Assembly: GCF_016806065.1 (NCBI RefSeq)
Contig: NZ_CP032405.1
Coordinates: 310,001-374,000 of the forward strand
Length of the DNA: 64,000 nt
Direction: 5' to 3'
Source of the DNA: Rhizobium rosettiformans
GTDB taxonomy: Bacteria; Pseudomonadota; Alphaproteobacteria; Rhizobiales; Rhizobiaceae
The notes below the pieces were generated by a model, which saw only the letters and a list, made by a program, of their open reading frames with translations, had not been told where the DNA came from and searched no databases. Numbering within the stretch: position 1 is the stretch's first letter; each line of letters opens with the position of its first letter. Below are positions 48,088 through 57,108 of this stretch, piece after piece. The translations under genes were made by a program, and so were the position numbers.

Positions 48088-48822
48088 ATGTATCTGCCTC
48101 TGAAGAACAAGCATGTTTTGGTGACGGCTGCCGGCCAGGGTATCGGCCGCGCGAGCGCCATCGCCTTTGCCCGCGCCGGCGCGACCGTCGTCGCGACCGA
48201 CATCAACACCGAGACTCTGGCGATACTGGACGGCGAGGCCGGCATCACGACGCGCCAGCTGGACGTCCTGAAGGACGACGCGGTCAAGGCCGTGGTCGGA
48301 GAGACAGGACCCTTCGATGTGCTGTTCAATTGCGCCGGTGTCGTGCATGGCGGCACCATCATGGACATGGCCGACAAGGATCTCGACTTTGCACTCGACC
48401 TCAATGTCCGCGCGATGATCCGCACAATCCGTGCCGTGCTACCTGCCATGCTGGAGAAGGGCGACGGCTCCATCATCAACATGGCATCGGTCGCCAGCTC
48501 CGTGAAGGGCGTGCCGAACCGCTGCGCCTATACCGTCACCAAGGCCGCTGTGGTGGGGCTCACCAAATCCGTCGCCGCCGACTATGTGACGCAAGGGATC
48601 CGCTGCAACGCGATCTGCCCCGGCACGGTCGAAAGCCCGTCGCTGCAGGATCGCATGCGCGCTCAAGGCGACTATGATGCCGCCCGCGCCGCCTTCATTG
48701 CCCGCCAGCCCATGGGGCGGCTGGGCACCCCGGAAGAAATCGCCGACCTCGCCGTCTACATCGCCGGCGCTACCTATACCTCGGGCCAAGCCTTCGCCAT
48801 CGACGGCGGCTGGACCATCTAA
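48088..48822 (+). CDS. SDR dehydrogenase (2-keto-3-deoxy-L-fuconate dehydrogenase type)
   Basis: 244 residues from the ATG at 48088, which has a GGAGGAG site; upstream in-frame codons to 48007 are unlikely. NAD-binding TAAGQGIGRA and the catalytic Ser-Tyr-Lys set (MASVASS, then YTVTK) are present. The C-terminal SGQAFAIDGGWTI is standard. The short spacing motifs and neighbours fit the dehydrogenase of non-phosphorylated L-fucose breakdown. Other SDR substrates remain possible. Confidence 0.82.
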   Translation: MYLPLKNKHVLVTAAGQGIGRASAIAFARAGATVVATDINTETLAILDGEAGITTRQLDVLKDDAVKAVVGETGPFDVLFNCAGVVHGGTIMDMADKDLDFALDLNVRAMIRTIRAVLPAMLEKGDGSIINMASVASSVKGVPNRCAYTVTKAAVVGLTKSVAADYVTQGIRCNAICPGTVESPSLQDRMRAQGDYDAARAAFIARQPMGRLGTPEEIADLAVYIAGATYTSGQAFAIDGGWTI

Positions 48823-48843
48823 TTCTGAAGAAGGAAGAAACCC

Positions 48844-49686
48844 ATGAAACTCATGCGCGTCGGCCCACTCGGCCAGGAAAAGCCTGCGATCCTCGATAAG
48901 GACGGCAAGGTTCGTGACCTCTCGGCTCATGTGAGCGATATCGGCGGTGCGGCTATATCCCCGGAAGGTCTGGCGAAGATCGCCGCTATCGACCCAGCCT
49001 CGCTGCCTGAGATCGCTGCGGACCGGATCGGCGCCTGCGTCTCTGGCACCGGCAAGTTCATCTGCATTGGCCTCAACTATTCCGATCACGCCGCAGAAAC
49101 CGGTGCCGCTGTGCCGCCGGAGCCGGTGATCTTCATGAAAGCAACCTCCGCCATCTGCGGCCCGAACGACGACGTGCTTATCCCCCGCGGTTCGGAGAAG
49201 ACCGACTGGGAAGTTGAGCTTGGCGTGGTCATCGGAAAGACCGCGAAATACGTCTCGGAAGCGGACGCCATGGACTACGTCGCCGGCTACTGCGTCTCCC
49301 ACGACGTTTCCGAACGCGCCTTCCAGACAGAGCGCGCGGGCCAGTGGACCAAGGGCAAGTCCTGCGACACCTTCGGCCCCATCGGCCCCTGGCTTGTCAC
49401 CAAGGACGAAATCGCAGATCCGCAGAACCTCAAAATGTGGCTCTCGGTGAATGGCAAGATGATGCAGGACGGCTCGTCCAAGACCATGGTCTATGGCGTT
49501 GCCCACCTCGTTTCCTATCTGAGCCAGTTCATGAGCCTGCATCCCGGCGACGTCATCTCCACCGGCACGCCTCCGGGCGTCGGCCTCGGCATGAAGCCGC
49601 CGCAGTTCCTGAAGGCCGGCGATGTGGTCGAACTCGGCATCGAGGGTCTCGGTACGCAGAAGCAGACCTTCAAGGCGGATGTTTGA
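48844..49686 (+). CDS. FAH-family hydrolase (2,4-diketo-3-deoxy-L-fuconate hydrolase type)
   Basis: 280 residues of the fumarylacetoacetate-hydrolase fold: CIGLNYSDHAAE, then TDWEVELGVVIGK with the metal-binding acids, and STGTPPGVGLG. In rhizobial genomes such genes are often labelled ureidoglycolate lyase. Coupling with the SDR (21 bases) makes cleavage of a diketo sugar acid to pyruvate and lactate the more likely role. A Rho-independent terminator follows. Confidence 0.82.
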   Translation: MKLMRVGPLGQEKPAILDKDGKVRDLSAHVSDIGGAAISPEGLAKIAAIDPASLPEIAADRIGACVSGTGKFICIGLNYSDHAAETGAAVPPEPVIFMKATSAICGPNDDVLIPRGSEKTDWEVELGVVIGKTAKYVSEADAMDYVAGYCVSHDVSERAFQTERAGQWTKGKSCDTFGPIGPWLVTKDEIADPQNLKMWLSVNGKMMQDGSSKTMVYGVAHLVSYLSQFMSLHPGDVISTGTPPGVGLGMKPPQFLKAGDVVELGIEGLGTQKQTFKADV

Positions 49687-49710
49687 GGTCAGTCGGTAGG
49701 ACCGTTGTTG

Positions 49711-49745
49711 ACCCCGCCCATGTGGCGGGGTTTTGCGTTTTTGCG
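49711..49745 (+). terminator. Rho-independent terminator after FAH gene
   Basis: CCCCGCC (49712-49718) pairs with GGCGGGG (49724-49730), followed by TTTTGCGTTTTT. Confidence 0.85.
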
Positions 49746-49847
49746 CCATGCATGGGGCCTGATGTTGGCGACGCTCTGTCCATGTGGACTTGTCCTGGTT
49801 CGCCCACTATCTTGTAAGCAGGTATCACCCAGTAGTCTGGAGCGACC

Positions 49848-50120
49848 ATGGCGACCTCGCTGAAGATCGATGACGCATTAAAAGAGCGGGTGCAGCAACT
49901 GGCCAACGACCGCAAACGCTCGGCGCATGGACTGATGCTGGAAGCGATTGAGCAGTATGTGGAGCGTGAGGAGGCCCGTGAGACCTTCACGCGAGAGGCA
50001 CTGGCATCCTGGACGGCTTTCAAGGAAACGGGCCGCCACCTGACACTGGAGGAAGTTGGCGACTGGCTCGAAACCTGGGGCACAGCCGACGAAAAACCGG
50101 TGCCCGAGTGCCACGAGTAA
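49848..50120 (+). CDS. RHH-type antitoxin
   Basis: 90 residues. It starts with a ribbon-helix-helix (TSLKIDDALKERVQQLANDRKRSAHGLMLEAIEQYVE), the DNA-binding dimer fold of CopG/ParD antitoxins. The acidic C-terminal part (LEEVGDWLETWG) would wrap the toxin. A GGAG site precedes the ATG. It overlaps the toxin gene by 13 bases. It should repress its own promoter in the short upstream gap after the FAH terminator. Confidence 0.82.
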   Translation: MATSLKIDDALKERVQQLANDRKRSAHGLMLEAIEQYVEREEARETFTREALASWTAFKETGRHLTLEEVGDWLETWGTADEKPVPECHE

Positions 50121-50401
50121 TCGTGACAGAGGGAGCAGCTATTGGCTTGGAGCGATGCCGTCGCTTCCTTCAGGCAGGGTCGGCGGAGGCAGCTCAGAAA
50201 GCAGCCAGGGAAATCAAACGACAATTCAAGCTGCTGGCGAGCCAACCGCACATCGGAAGACCAATGCAACGCGCGCCCGCGATTAGGGAATTGAGCATTC
50301 CTTTTGGCACCTCGGGCTATGTGGCCCTTTATCGTTATGAAGCGCTGGAGGAGGCAGTCTACATCCTGGCATTCAGGCATCAGCGCGAAGCGGGATATTG
50401 A
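50108..50401 (+). CDS. RelE/ParE-family toxin
   Basis: 97 residues from a GTG at 50108 within the antitoxin gene. The fold features are AAREIKRQFKLLASQPHIGRPM and the C-terminal YVALYRYEALEEAVYILAFRHQREAGY. The family blocks growth by acting on gyrase (ParE) or ribosome-bound mRNA (RelE); which applies is not clear. Unlike the pair at 17 kb, both frames are intact. Confidence 0.82.
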   Translation: MPRVIVTEGAAIGLERCRRFLQAGSAEAAQKAAREIKRQFKLLASQPHIGRPMQRAPAIRELSIPFGTSGYVALYRYEALEEAVYILAFRHQREAGY

Positions 50402-50439
50402 TGATGCGACAAGCTGATTGCCATCCGCGCACATCAACA

Positions 50440-50463
50440 AAAAGCCGGCCGCCCCACCCGGCC
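50440..50463 (-). terminator. Hairpin terminator of the beta-barrel gene
   Basis: On the minus strand, GCCGG and CCGGC arms flank a GC-rich loop and are followed by TTTTTG, just after the stop of the outer membrane protein gene. Confidence 0.6.
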
Positions 50464-50489
50464 ATTGTAGCAGTCACACCTGACCCAGA

Positions 50490-51200
50490 TCAGAACCGAT
50501 AGTTCAGACCGACGCGCAAGATATGGCTGGACGGTTCCGACCGATAGCTGTCTAGCGGACTGACCGTGCCCAGAGGAGAGGTCCGTGAGACATAATCGGT
50601 GTAGAGATATTCGGCCTTGAAGCTCAGGGCATCCGTCATGGCGTATTCCGCCCCCACGCCGGTGACGAAACCCAGATAGGTCTGCTTGTCATCGCCAATG
50701 GCTGCGCCGACCACCGGATCGACACCGCCCTGGCCGCGTGCGACGGCGAGACCGCCGGTCACGTAGAGCAGTGTGCGATCCATGGCGACGCCGACACGGG
50801 CGCGTGCCGTTCCCTGCAAGCCGAGCTCATAATAGCAGGTCTGAGAAGGAAAACCCTGGCAGGACTGGTCTCCCTTGACCTTGGCCCAGGAGACATCGCC
50901 TTCCACGCCATAGACCATGTTGCCGTTCTGGATGTTGTATCCGGCCGTAACGCCGGCAACACCGCCCCGAAGGGTCGTGTCCGAACCCAGAGTGCCGGAT
51001 CCTGTCTCGGTCTTCACCTCGCCGACCGCGCCGCCACCGACGACGCCGACATAACCGCCGCTCCAGTCGTGAATGATGTCTGCCACGGCAGTTTGCGAAG
51101 ACAAGGGAGGTGACGAATCCGCCAAACCGAAGTCGGCGGCTGAGACTGTGGTGCAATGCAGGCCAGCACAGAGGCTGGCGAATAAGAATCTGGTGCTCAC
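50490..51200 (-). CDS. Outer membrane beta-barrel protein (Omp25/31-like)
   Basis: 236 residues from a GTG start with an AGGAG site. A signal peptide ends near TVSA-ADF. The mature part alternates polar and hydrophobic residues in about eight strands, contains SGGYVGVVGGG near its start and ends in the aromatic LNYRF typical of outer membrane proteins. This fits the small porin-like family of Rhizobiales (Omp25/Omp31, RopB). Likely an outer membrane stability protein. Confidence 0.82.
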   Translation of the reverse strand: MSTRFLFASLCAGLHCTTVSAADFGLADSSPPLSSQTAVADIIHDWSGGYVGVVGGGAVGEVKTETGSGTLGSDTTLRGGVAGVTAGYNIQNGNMVYGVEGDVSWAKVKGDQSCQGFPSQTCYYELGLQGTARARVGVAMDRTLLYVTGGLAVARGQGGVDPVVGAAIGDDKQTYLGFVTGVGAEYAMTDALSFKAEYLYTDYVSRTSPLGTVSPLDSYRSEPSSHILRVGLNYRF

Positions 51201-51280
51201 GAAAACTCCTGGCGCTGAACAACCGCCTCTGCGCGGCGCAATGCTGGCGTCCGGTTCTCGCCTGCTCCCGCAAAGATAGA

Positions 51281-51310
51281 AAAAAGCCGGGCGTCACCAC
51301 CCGGCTTTAT
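51281..51310 (-). terminator. Rho-independent terminator of pntAB
   Basis: AAAGCCGGG (51283-51291) pairs with CCCGGCTTT (51300-51308). On the minus strand the stem runs into TTTTTT immediately after pntB. Confidence 0.85.
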
Positions 51311-51331
51311 AGTTTCAATCTGATCCGAAGC

Positions 51332-52834
51332 TTACTTGATCAGCGGCAGGATGCTGTCGATCGACTTCTTCGCGTCACCGTAGAACATGCGCGTATTCTC
51401 CTTGTAGAACAGCGGGTTCTCGATGCCGGAATAGCCGGTGCCCTGGCCGCGCTTGGAAACGAAGACCTGCTTCGCCTTCCACACTTCCAGAACTGGCATG
51501 CCGGCGATGGGCGAGTTCGGATCTTCCTGGGCGGCCGGGTTGACGATGTCGTTCGAGCCGATGACGATGGCGACGTCCGTTTCGGGGAAGTCCTCGTTGA
51601 TCTCGTCCATTTCCAGAACGATGTCGTAAGGCACCTTCGCTTCCGCGAGCAGCACGTTCATGTGGCCCGGCAGGCGTCCGGCGACCGGATGGATCGCGAA
51701 GCGCACAGTCTTGCCGGCGGCGCGCAGCTTGCGGGTCAGTTCCGATACAGACTGCTGCGCCTGGGCGACCGCCATGCCGTAACCCGGAACGATGATGACG
51801 CTGTCTGCATCGTTCAGCGCATTGGCCACGCCGTCGCCGTCGATGGCGATCTGCTCGCCCACGACTTCCATCTGCGGCCCGGTCGTGCCGCCGAAGCCGC
51901 CCAAGATGACCGAGACGAAGCTGCGGTTCATCGCCTTGCACATGATGTAGGAAAGGATCGCACCGGACGAACCGACGAGAGCACCGACGACGATCAGGAG
52001 ATCGTTCGACAGCGAGAAGCCGATGGCAGCAGCAGCCCAACCGGAATAGCTGTTGAGCATTGAGACGACGACGGGCATGTCGGCGCCGCCGATGCCCATG
52101 ATCAGGTGATAGCCGATGAAGAGCGCCAGAAGCGTCATCAGGATCAGCGTCCAGCTGCCGGCGCCGTTGAAATAGAGCACCAGCAGGATCAGCGAGCCGA
52201 GAGCAGCACCCGCATTCAGCATGTGCCCGCCCGGCAGCTTCTTGGCCGTCGTATCGACCTTGCCCGCCAGCTTGCCATAGGCGACCACGGAACCCGTGAA
52301 GGTGATGGCACCGATAAAGACGCCGAGGAAGACCTCGATCTTCAGAACCGCTATCTCGGCACTGGTCTTCTCGGCAATCTTCAGGGCAAAGCCGGTAAAG
52401 TCATTGAAGAGGGCCGTGTGACCGTTCTGAGCAGCGCAGACGACCGCATTGAGCGCGGGATCGCAGAACGCGATATTGGCATTGGCGAGCGAGCTAGCAA
52501 TCCGCCACATCTCGATTTCGGCATTGAAGCCGATAAAGACGGCAGCCAGACCGACCAGCGAATGCATGGCAGCCACAAGCTGCGGCATCTCGGTCATCTG
52601 CACGCGCTGGGCAACGACCCAGCCGATGCTGCCGCCGATGGCGATCATCACGACCGAGACCAACCAGTTACCGGCGCCAGGACCGTAGATCGTCGCGAGA
52701 ACTGCAAGCGCCATGCCTGATATACCGTACCAGACGGCGCGCTTGGCGCTTTCCTGACCCGAGAGGCCGCCGAGTGACAGGATGAAGAGAACAGCCGCGA
52801 CAACATAGGCCGCTGTGGTGAATCCGTATTCCAT
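51332..52834 (-). CDS. pntB: NAD(P) transhydrogenase subunit beta
   Basis: 500 residues, a little longer than E. coli PntB. Eight or nine membrane helices occupy the first 300 residues, followed by the NADP-binding domain III ([44 protein letters not shown] split across the last 150). It couples proton entry to NADPH formation from NADH. An insert around residues 125-160 (with FCDP and VCAAQNG) accounts for the extra length. It lies 21 bases after pntA. Confidence 0.93.
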   Translation of the reverse strand: MEYGFTTAAYVVAAVLFILSLGGLSGQESAKRAVWYGISGMALAVLATIYGPGAGNWLVSVVMIAIGGSIGWVVAQRVQMTEMPQLVAAMHSLVGLAAVFIGFNAEIEMWRIASSLANANIAFCDPALNAVVCAAQNGHTALFNDFTGFALKIAEKTSAEIAVLKIEVFLGVFIGAITFTGSVVAYGKLAGKVDTTAKKLPGGHMLNAGAALGSLILLVLYFNGAGSWTLILMTLLALFIGYHLIMGIGGADMPVVVSMLNSYSGWAAAAIGFSLSNDLLIVVGALVGSSGAILSYIMCKAMNRSFVSVILGGFGGTTGPQMEVVGEQIAIDGDGVANALNDADSVIIVPGYGMAVAQAQQSVSELTRKLRAAGKTVRFAIHPVAGRLPGHMNVLLAEAKVPYDIVLEMDEINEDFPETDVAIVIGSNDIVNPAAQEDPNSPIAGMPVLEVWKAKQVFVSKRGQGTGYSGIENPLFYKENTRMFYGDAKKSIDSILPLIK

Positions 52835-52855
52835 GAGTTTTCCCCTCCCCGCTCT

Positions 52856-54433
52856 TTAAGACTTCTGGAACATGGCGAGCATGCGCCGTGTCACCATGAA
52901 GCCGCCGAAGATATTGATGCCGGCCATCAGAACCGACAGTGCGGCGAGGATGATCACCAGGAAATTGCCGGAGCCGATCTGCATCAGGGCACCCAGAATG
53001 ATGATCGAGGAAATGGCATTGGTAATCGCCATCAGCGGCGTGTGCAGCGAATGGCTGACATTCCAGATGACCTGGAAACCGACGAAGCAGGCGAGCACGA
53101 AGACGATGAAATGGCTCATGAAGCTGGCCGGCGCATAAAGACCGACGAGCAGGATCAGCGCACCGCCACCGGCGAGCATCGCCACCTGGTTGCGGGTCTG
53201 CGTCTTGAAGGCGGCGATTTCCTGCGCCCGCTTCTCCTCGGGCGTCAGCTCCTTCACCTTTTCCTTAGGCTTGGCAGCCGCGATCGCTTGAATCTTCGGC
53301 GGCGGCGGCGGGAAGGTTATCTCGCCACCCTTGGTGACAGTGGCACCCCTGATCACGTCGTCTTCCATATTGTGCACGACCACGCCATCCTTGGCCGGCG
53401 TCAGGTCCGTCATCATGTGGCGGATATTGGTGGAGTAGAGCGTCGACGACTGCGCAGCCATGCGGCTCGGGAAATCGGTATAGCCGACGATGGTCACGCC
53501 ATTGTCGGAGACGATCTTCTGATCAGCAACCGTCAGGTCACAATTGCCGCCTCGCTCGGCAGCAAGGTCGACGACGACGGAGCCCGGCTTCATCGCAGCG
53601 ACCATGTCGGCGAGCCACAGCTTCGGCGCATCACGGCCGGGGATCAGCGCGGTTGTGATGACGATGTCGACCTCGGGGGCCAGTTCGCGGAACTTGGCAA
53701 GCTGCTTTTCGCGGAACTCCGGTGAAGAGGGTGCCGCGTAACCGCCGGTCGCTGCGCCATCCTGCGTGGCTTCAAATTCGAGATAGACAAACTGTGCGCC
53801 CATGCTTTCGATCTGCTCGGCAACTTCGGGCCGGACGTCGAAGGCATAGGTGATGGCGCCGAGCGATGTAGCCGTACCGATGGCGGCAAGACCCGCGACG
53901 CCCGCACCGATCACCAGGACCTTGGCCGGCGGCACCTTGCCGGCCGCCGTCACCTGACCGGTGAAGAAACGGCCAAAATTATTGCCAGCCTCGATCACTG
54001 CGCGATAGCCGGCGATGTTGGCCATCGACGACAGCGCGTCCATCTTCTGGGCGCGGCTGATGCGCGGCACCATGTCCATGGCAACGACCGTCGCGCCCTT
54101 GTCTTTGGCCTGCTCGAGCAGAGCCGTGTTCTGGGCCGGATAGAAGAAGGAGATCAGCGTCTTGCCAGGTCCGAGACGATCGACTTCAGCCGTTTCCGGC
54201 GGACGCACCTTGGCGATGATGTCAGCTGTTTCATAAAGCGCAGCGGCCGTCTCGACCACCGTCACGCCGGCGGCGCGATAGGCATCGTCCGACAACCCCG
54301 CGGCCTTGCCGGCACCGCTTTCGATGACGCATTCATAGCCGAGTTTCCGCAACTGCGAGGCGCTATCAGGCGTCATCGCGACGCGGGCCTCGCCGGCATA
54401 AATCTCCCTTGGCGATCCGATCTTCAATCCCAT
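52856..54433 (-). CDS. pntA: NAD(P) transhydrogenase subunit alpha (fused type)
   Basis: 525 residues from the ATG at 54433, eight bases after a GGAG. Residues 1-380 are the NAD-binding domain I ([44 protein letters not shown]). The C-terminal 100 residues hold about four membrane helices. This is the E. coli-like fused form; Rhodospirillum splits it into two genes. A charged [17 protein letters not shown] linker joins the parts. Confidence 0.93.
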   Translation of the reverse strand: MGLKIGSPREIYAGEARVAMTPDSASQLRKLGYECVIESGAGKAAGLSDDAYRAAGVTVVETAAALYETADIIAKVRPPETAEVDRLGPGKTLISFFYPAQNTALLEQAKDKGATVVAMDMVPRISRAQKMDALSSMANIAGYRAVIEAGNNFGRFFTGQVTAAGKVPPAKVLVIGAGVAGLAAIGTATSLGAITYAFDVRPEVAEQIESMGAQFVYLEFEATQDGAATGGYAAPSSPEFREKQLAKFRELAPEVDIVITTALIPGRDAPKLWLADMVAAMKPGSVVVDLAAERGGNCDLTVADQKIVSDNGVTIVGYTDFPSRMAAQSSTLYSTNIRHMMTDLTPAKDGVVVHNMEDDVIRGATVTKGGEITFPPPPPKIQAIAAAKPKEKVKELTPEEKRAQEIAAFKTQTRNQVAMLAGGGALILLVGLYAPASFMSHFIVFVLACFVGFQVIWNVSHSLHTPLMAITNAISSIIILGALMQIGSGNFLVIILAALSVLMAGINIFGGFMVTRRMLAMFQKS

Positions 54434-54632
54434 CTCCCAAACTCCGTTCGAACGGGTTCCACCTACGGTCCTTCGCCCAAAGTCGAAGGACTCTCCGATC
54501 GCGGACACGACCAGAACTAAGGCCCCCTGTCTAGTCCAGCTCCGAGAACAAATGACGGTTTTGTCTTGCGGCTTACCCGCTTAAACCGATTTTTGTTGCA
54601 GCGCACACACGTAGCTTCCGCTGACACCCGAT

Positions 54633-54658
54633 GGAACAATTGACCGCTGGCCCTGTTT
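54633..54658 (+). promoter_or_regulatory. EcfG-type (GSR) promoter of first DUF1328 gene
   Basis: GGAAC (54633-54637) is followed by 17 bases and GTTT, satisfying GGAAC-N18-TT. It lies 31 bases before the DUF1328 start. Confidence 0.7.
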
Positions 54659-54688
54659 CCCACGGGAACAACGCACAAGGAGACCCAC

Positions 54689-54853
54689 ATGCTGCAATGG
54701 ATCCTCATCCTTCTTCTGATCGCCGCTGTCGCAAGCCTGCTCGGTTTTCGTGGCGTGGCCGGCGCCTCGGCCGGCGTCGCCAAGATCCTGATTTTCATCG
54801 TCTTGGTCGTTATGATCATCGCGCTCTTTACCGGCGTCGTCATCGTCGCCTGA
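54689..54853 (+). CDS. DUF1328 small membrane protein, first copy
   Basis: 54 residues with two hydrophobic segments around the conserved GFRGVAGASAGVAKIL centre, as in the YtjA/DUF1328 family of stress-induced small membrane proteins. AAGGAG precedes the ATG. The upstream EcfG-type promoter and downstream terminator make it a single-gene transcript of the general stress response. Function unknown. A paralogue is at 57109. Confidence 0.85.
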   Translation: MLQWILILLLIAAVASLLGFRGVAGASAGVAKILIFIVLVVMIIALFTGVVIVA

Positions 54854-54876
54854 CGAGAGTTCACCCAGACGGAAAA

Positions 54877-54909
54877 GGCCCGCACGCTATTAGCGATGCG
54901 GGCCTTTTT
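54877..54909 (+). terminator. Rho-independent terminator
   Basis: GGCCCGCA (54877-54884) pairs with TGCGGGCC (54897-54904), followed by TTTTT. It also faces the end of the Crp-family gene. Confidence 0.85.
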
Positions 54910-54920
54910 CTATGCAGCGA

Positions 54921-55700
54921 TCAGATGAAAGGCCTGACCCTTTGCTCGGCCGGCGTCCAACCGGAAATTTCCTGCAGGCCGAGGGGGTCGACGATGTCGC
55001 AGCCCCGCTCGCGCCAGCGTATGAGCCCCCGGTCGGCGAGCTTCTTCAGCGTCTTGTTGGTATGGACAATCGAGAGCCCGAGCGTATCGGCAAAATGCAT
55101 CTGCGTGACTGGAATATGGCGGTGGTTGTCGCCGAGGATGCCGGCATTCATGCCACGATCGAACAGGAAGGCCAGGAGGTAGGAGGCTCTCTCCAGCGCA
55201 GACCGGCGCCCGATGCTGAGCAGATGTTCGTCAAGAATGCACTCTTCGCGCGCTGCAAGCCAGGTGAGATCGAAGCTCAGCCCCGGATGCAGCTCGAACA
55301 GGGAAAACAGCCGACTTCTTTCGAAGACACAGAGCGTCATGGGTGTCAGGGCTTCAACCGAATGCTGCATCTCGGCCATGACAGCGCCCTGCAGGCCGAT
55401 CATGTCGCCAGGCACGATGTAGTTCAGGATCTGTCGTCGGCCGTCTTCGAGGATCTTGTAGCGGAAGCCCCAACCCGACAGCACCGTGTAAAGATGGGCG
55501 CTGCGCGCGCCTTCGACGAGCACGGTCGTTCCCGGATCGGCAACGAGTTCACCACGCTTGAAGGTGGAGACGAATTCCAGTTCTGACTCAGTGAAAGGAC
55601 GGAACCGTTTCATATGCCGCAACGGACATTCGAAACAGCTTACACGAATGGGGGAATGACGCGGTTCGATTGCCACGGGATAACCTCGTTTGTCCGTCAT
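54921..55700 (-). CDS. Crp/Fnr-family transcriptional regulator
   Basis: 259 residues from the ATG at 55700. A cyclic-nucleotide-binding-like beta-roll (about 45-145) precedes a helix-turn-helix (PVTQMHFADTLGLSIVHTNKTLKKLADRG, about 195-223). Only two N-terminal cysteines (SCFECPL) are present, so an FNR iron-sulfur cluster is unlikely. This subgroup is common in rhizobia, often with several copies. It is divergent from the response-regulator-like gene at the edge of the GSR island. Target genes unknown. Confidence 0.85.
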   Translation of the reverse strand: MTDKRGYPVAIEPRHSPIRVSCFECPLRHMKRFRPFTESELEFVSTFKRGELVADPGTTVLVEGARSAHLYTVLSGWGFRYKILEDGRRQILNYIVPGDMIGLQGAVMAEMQHSVEALTPMTLCVFERSRLFSLFELHPGLSFDLTWLAAREECILDEHLLSIGRRSALERASYLLAFLFDRGMNAGILGDNHRHIPVTQMHFADTLGLSIVHTNKTLKKLADRGLIRWRERGCDIVDPLGLQEISGWTPAEQRVRPFI

Positions 55701-55713
55701 GCTGTTCCGGATT

Positions 55714-55739
55714 GGAACAATGCAGGCTGCACATGTCTT
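55714..55739 (+). promoter_or_regulatory. Weak EcfG-type promoter candidate
   Basis: GGAAC (55714-55718) with TT after 19 bases, upstream of the response-regulator-like gene. The CGTT core is absent (TCTT). Spacing of 18-19 bases is accepted for some RpoE2 promoters, so this is only a candidate. Confidence 0.3.
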
Positions 55740-55798
55740 TTTTAAATGACGCTGGTCGGGGCACGTCCCATAACGCGCGCCTGACAAAAGGAAATTCC

Positions 55799-56197
55799 AT
55801 GATGACTGCGCCGCTCCGCGTTCTCGTTGCCGAGAACCAGTATCTGATTGCCATGGAGGTGGAGCGCATTCTTCTTGACGATCTGCCTTGCGATGTGACC
55901 ATCGCCCCGCTGGCCCGACTGGCAGAAGCCGTCCAGACGACCGCATTCGATGTGGTGATCATCGATGCGGCCTTGAACGAGGCCTTGAATGTCGAGCGCA
56001 CAGACCTGATCATGAAAGCTGGCGCGAAGCCCGTCTTTCTGTCGTCCTACGGACATTTTACCGACATCCCAAGCATCGTGACCGAGCATCCGCTGGTCAC
56101 AAAGCCGCCGCAAGCCCACGAACTGGCTGCGGCGGTTTTGAAAGCGGCGCATGGTCGCGGGCCCTCAGACGGCAAAAGCCTTCTTGATGACCGCTGA
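55799..56197 (+). CDS. Single-domain response-regulator-like protein
   Basis: 132 residues, receiver fold only. Phospho-acceptor Asp56 (VVIIDAALNE), Ser82/83 in place of the usual Thr, and Lys102 (VTKPP) are present. The acidic pair is reduced to Glu12 (AEN). An AAGG site precedes the ATG. There is no output domain, so it may act as a phosphate sink or adaptor for the HWE/HisKA_2 kinase system that feeds PhyR. Its last 33 bases overlap the convergent ecfG gene. Confidence 0.8.
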   Translation: MMTAPLRVLVAENQYLIAMEVERILLDDLPCDVTIAPLARLAEAVQTTAFDVVIIDAALNEALNVERTDLIMKAGAKPVFLSSYGHFTDIPSIVTEHPLVTKPPQAHELAAAVLKAAHGRGPSDGKSLLDDR

Positions 56198-56731
56198 GCT
56201 GTGGGCATCGGGGCCGTAATCGCCCTCGCCGCTCACACCCAGGATCTCCTGAAGCTTGTTGCGTGCTCGATTGATGCGGCTCTTGATCGTGCCGACGGCA
56301 CAACCGCAGATCTCCGCAGCTTCTTCATAGGCGAAGCCGGAAGCGCCAACGAGAATGATCGCCTCGCGCTGGTCGCTCGGCAACTGATCAAGTGCACGCT
56401 TGAAGTCCTGCAGGTCGAGTGAACCATACTGCTGGGGATGGGTGGAGAGCTGCGACGTGAAGATGCCGTCGGTGTCGGAGACCTCACGGCCACGCTTGCG
56501 CATTTGCGAATAGAATTCGTTGCGAAGAATGGTGAAGAGCCAAGCCTTCATGTTGGTGCCGGGCTCGAAATGATCCTGCTTCGCCCATGCCTTCATGATC
56601 GTGTCCTGCACCAGATCGTCGGCGACGTGATGTCGGCCGGTCAGCGATACGGCAAAGGCACGCAGGTTTGGCAGCGCTGCCAAGAGGTCGCGCTTGAAGG
56701 AGTGGTCGGTCGACTTATCGCCAACAGTCAT
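56165..56731 (-). CDS. ecfG: GSR sigma factor EcfG (RpoE2)
   Basis: 188-residue ECF sigma factor. Region 2 (LRAFAVSLTGRHHVADDLVQDTIMKAW) and region 4 (LPSDQREAIILVGASGFAYEEAAEICGCAVGTIKSRINRAR) match the EcfG group. It directs RNA polymerase to GGAAC-N16-CGTT promoters of the general stress response. It is coupled to nepR by an ATGA overlap, the standard arrangement, so sigma factor and anti-sigma are made together. The nepR promoter is itself of EcfG type, giving positive autoregulation. Confidence 0.93.
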   Translation of the reverse strand: MTVGDKSTDHSFKRDLLAALPNLRAFAVSLTGRHHVADDLVQDTIMKAWAKQDHFEPGTNMKAWLFTILRNEFYSQMRKRGREVSDTDGIFTSQLSTHPQQYGSLDLQDFKRALDQLPSDQREAIILVGASGFAYEEAAEICGCAVGTIKSRINRARNKLQEILGVSGEGDYGPDAHSSAVIKKAFAV

Positions 56732-56937
56732 CGAGCATTGTCCTTGATGCGAGTGGACTCACTGGCCTGGCGTTCGGCCACATCCAGTTGCTCCAGGAGC
56801 TGGAGGAACCGATCCGGAATCCCTTCTTCCTGTACCGACTGATAGTATTCGCGCAATTGCGCGGACACGCCGGGATGAAAGGCGGCCATTCCAGGCAGCC
56901 CGTTCGTAGCCGGCGCTTTCTTCGAATGTTCTGTCAT
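56728..56937 (-). CDS. nepR: Anti-sigma factor NepR
   Basis: 69 residues. The core LREYYQSVQEEGIPDRFLQLLEQLD (split helices about 28-52) is the NepR signature. It binds and silences EcfG until phosphorylated PhyR takes it away. The ATG at 56937 is chosen because the EcfG promoter (56972-56996) covers any start further upstream, which excludes the 91-codon reading. It overlaps ecfG by 4 bases. Confidence 0.9.
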   Translation of the reverse strand: MTEHSKKAPATNGLPGMAAFHPGVSAQLREYYQSVQEEGIPDRFLQLLEQLDVAERQASESTRIKDNAR

Positions 56938-56971
56938 TTGGTCCAACGGGTTTGAAACAGTGTCGCCTGAC

Positions 56972-56996
56972 AACGCCAAAGGGCGCAGAAGGTTCC
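56972..56996 (-). promoter_or_regulatory. EcfG-type promoter of nepR-ecfG
   Basis: On the minus strand GGAAC (56996-56992), 16 bases, then CGTT (56975-56972): an exact match to the GSR consensus. It implies autoregulation. Confidence 0.88.
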
Positions 56997-57053
56997 CGAA
57001 CATGCAATTATTTTATTTCAACGCTGCGTAGCTCTCGAAACCGTGATCCGAAT

Positions 57054-57078
57054 GGAACAAAGCCCACCAGCCGACGTT
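57054..57078 (+). promoter_or_regulatory. EcfG-type promoter of second DUF1328 gene
   Basis: GGAAC (57054-57058), 16 bases, CGTT (57075-57078), an exact consensus match 30 bases before the start codon. Confidence 0.88.
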
Positions 57079-57108
57079 CATCCGGCATCGAAACACGGAG
57101 AACCCAAC

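Noticed and set aside
56937..57003. Longer nepR reading starting at 57003
   Set aside because: The added 22 codons coincide with an exact EcfG promoter and have no ribosome site, so the start at 56937 is preferred.
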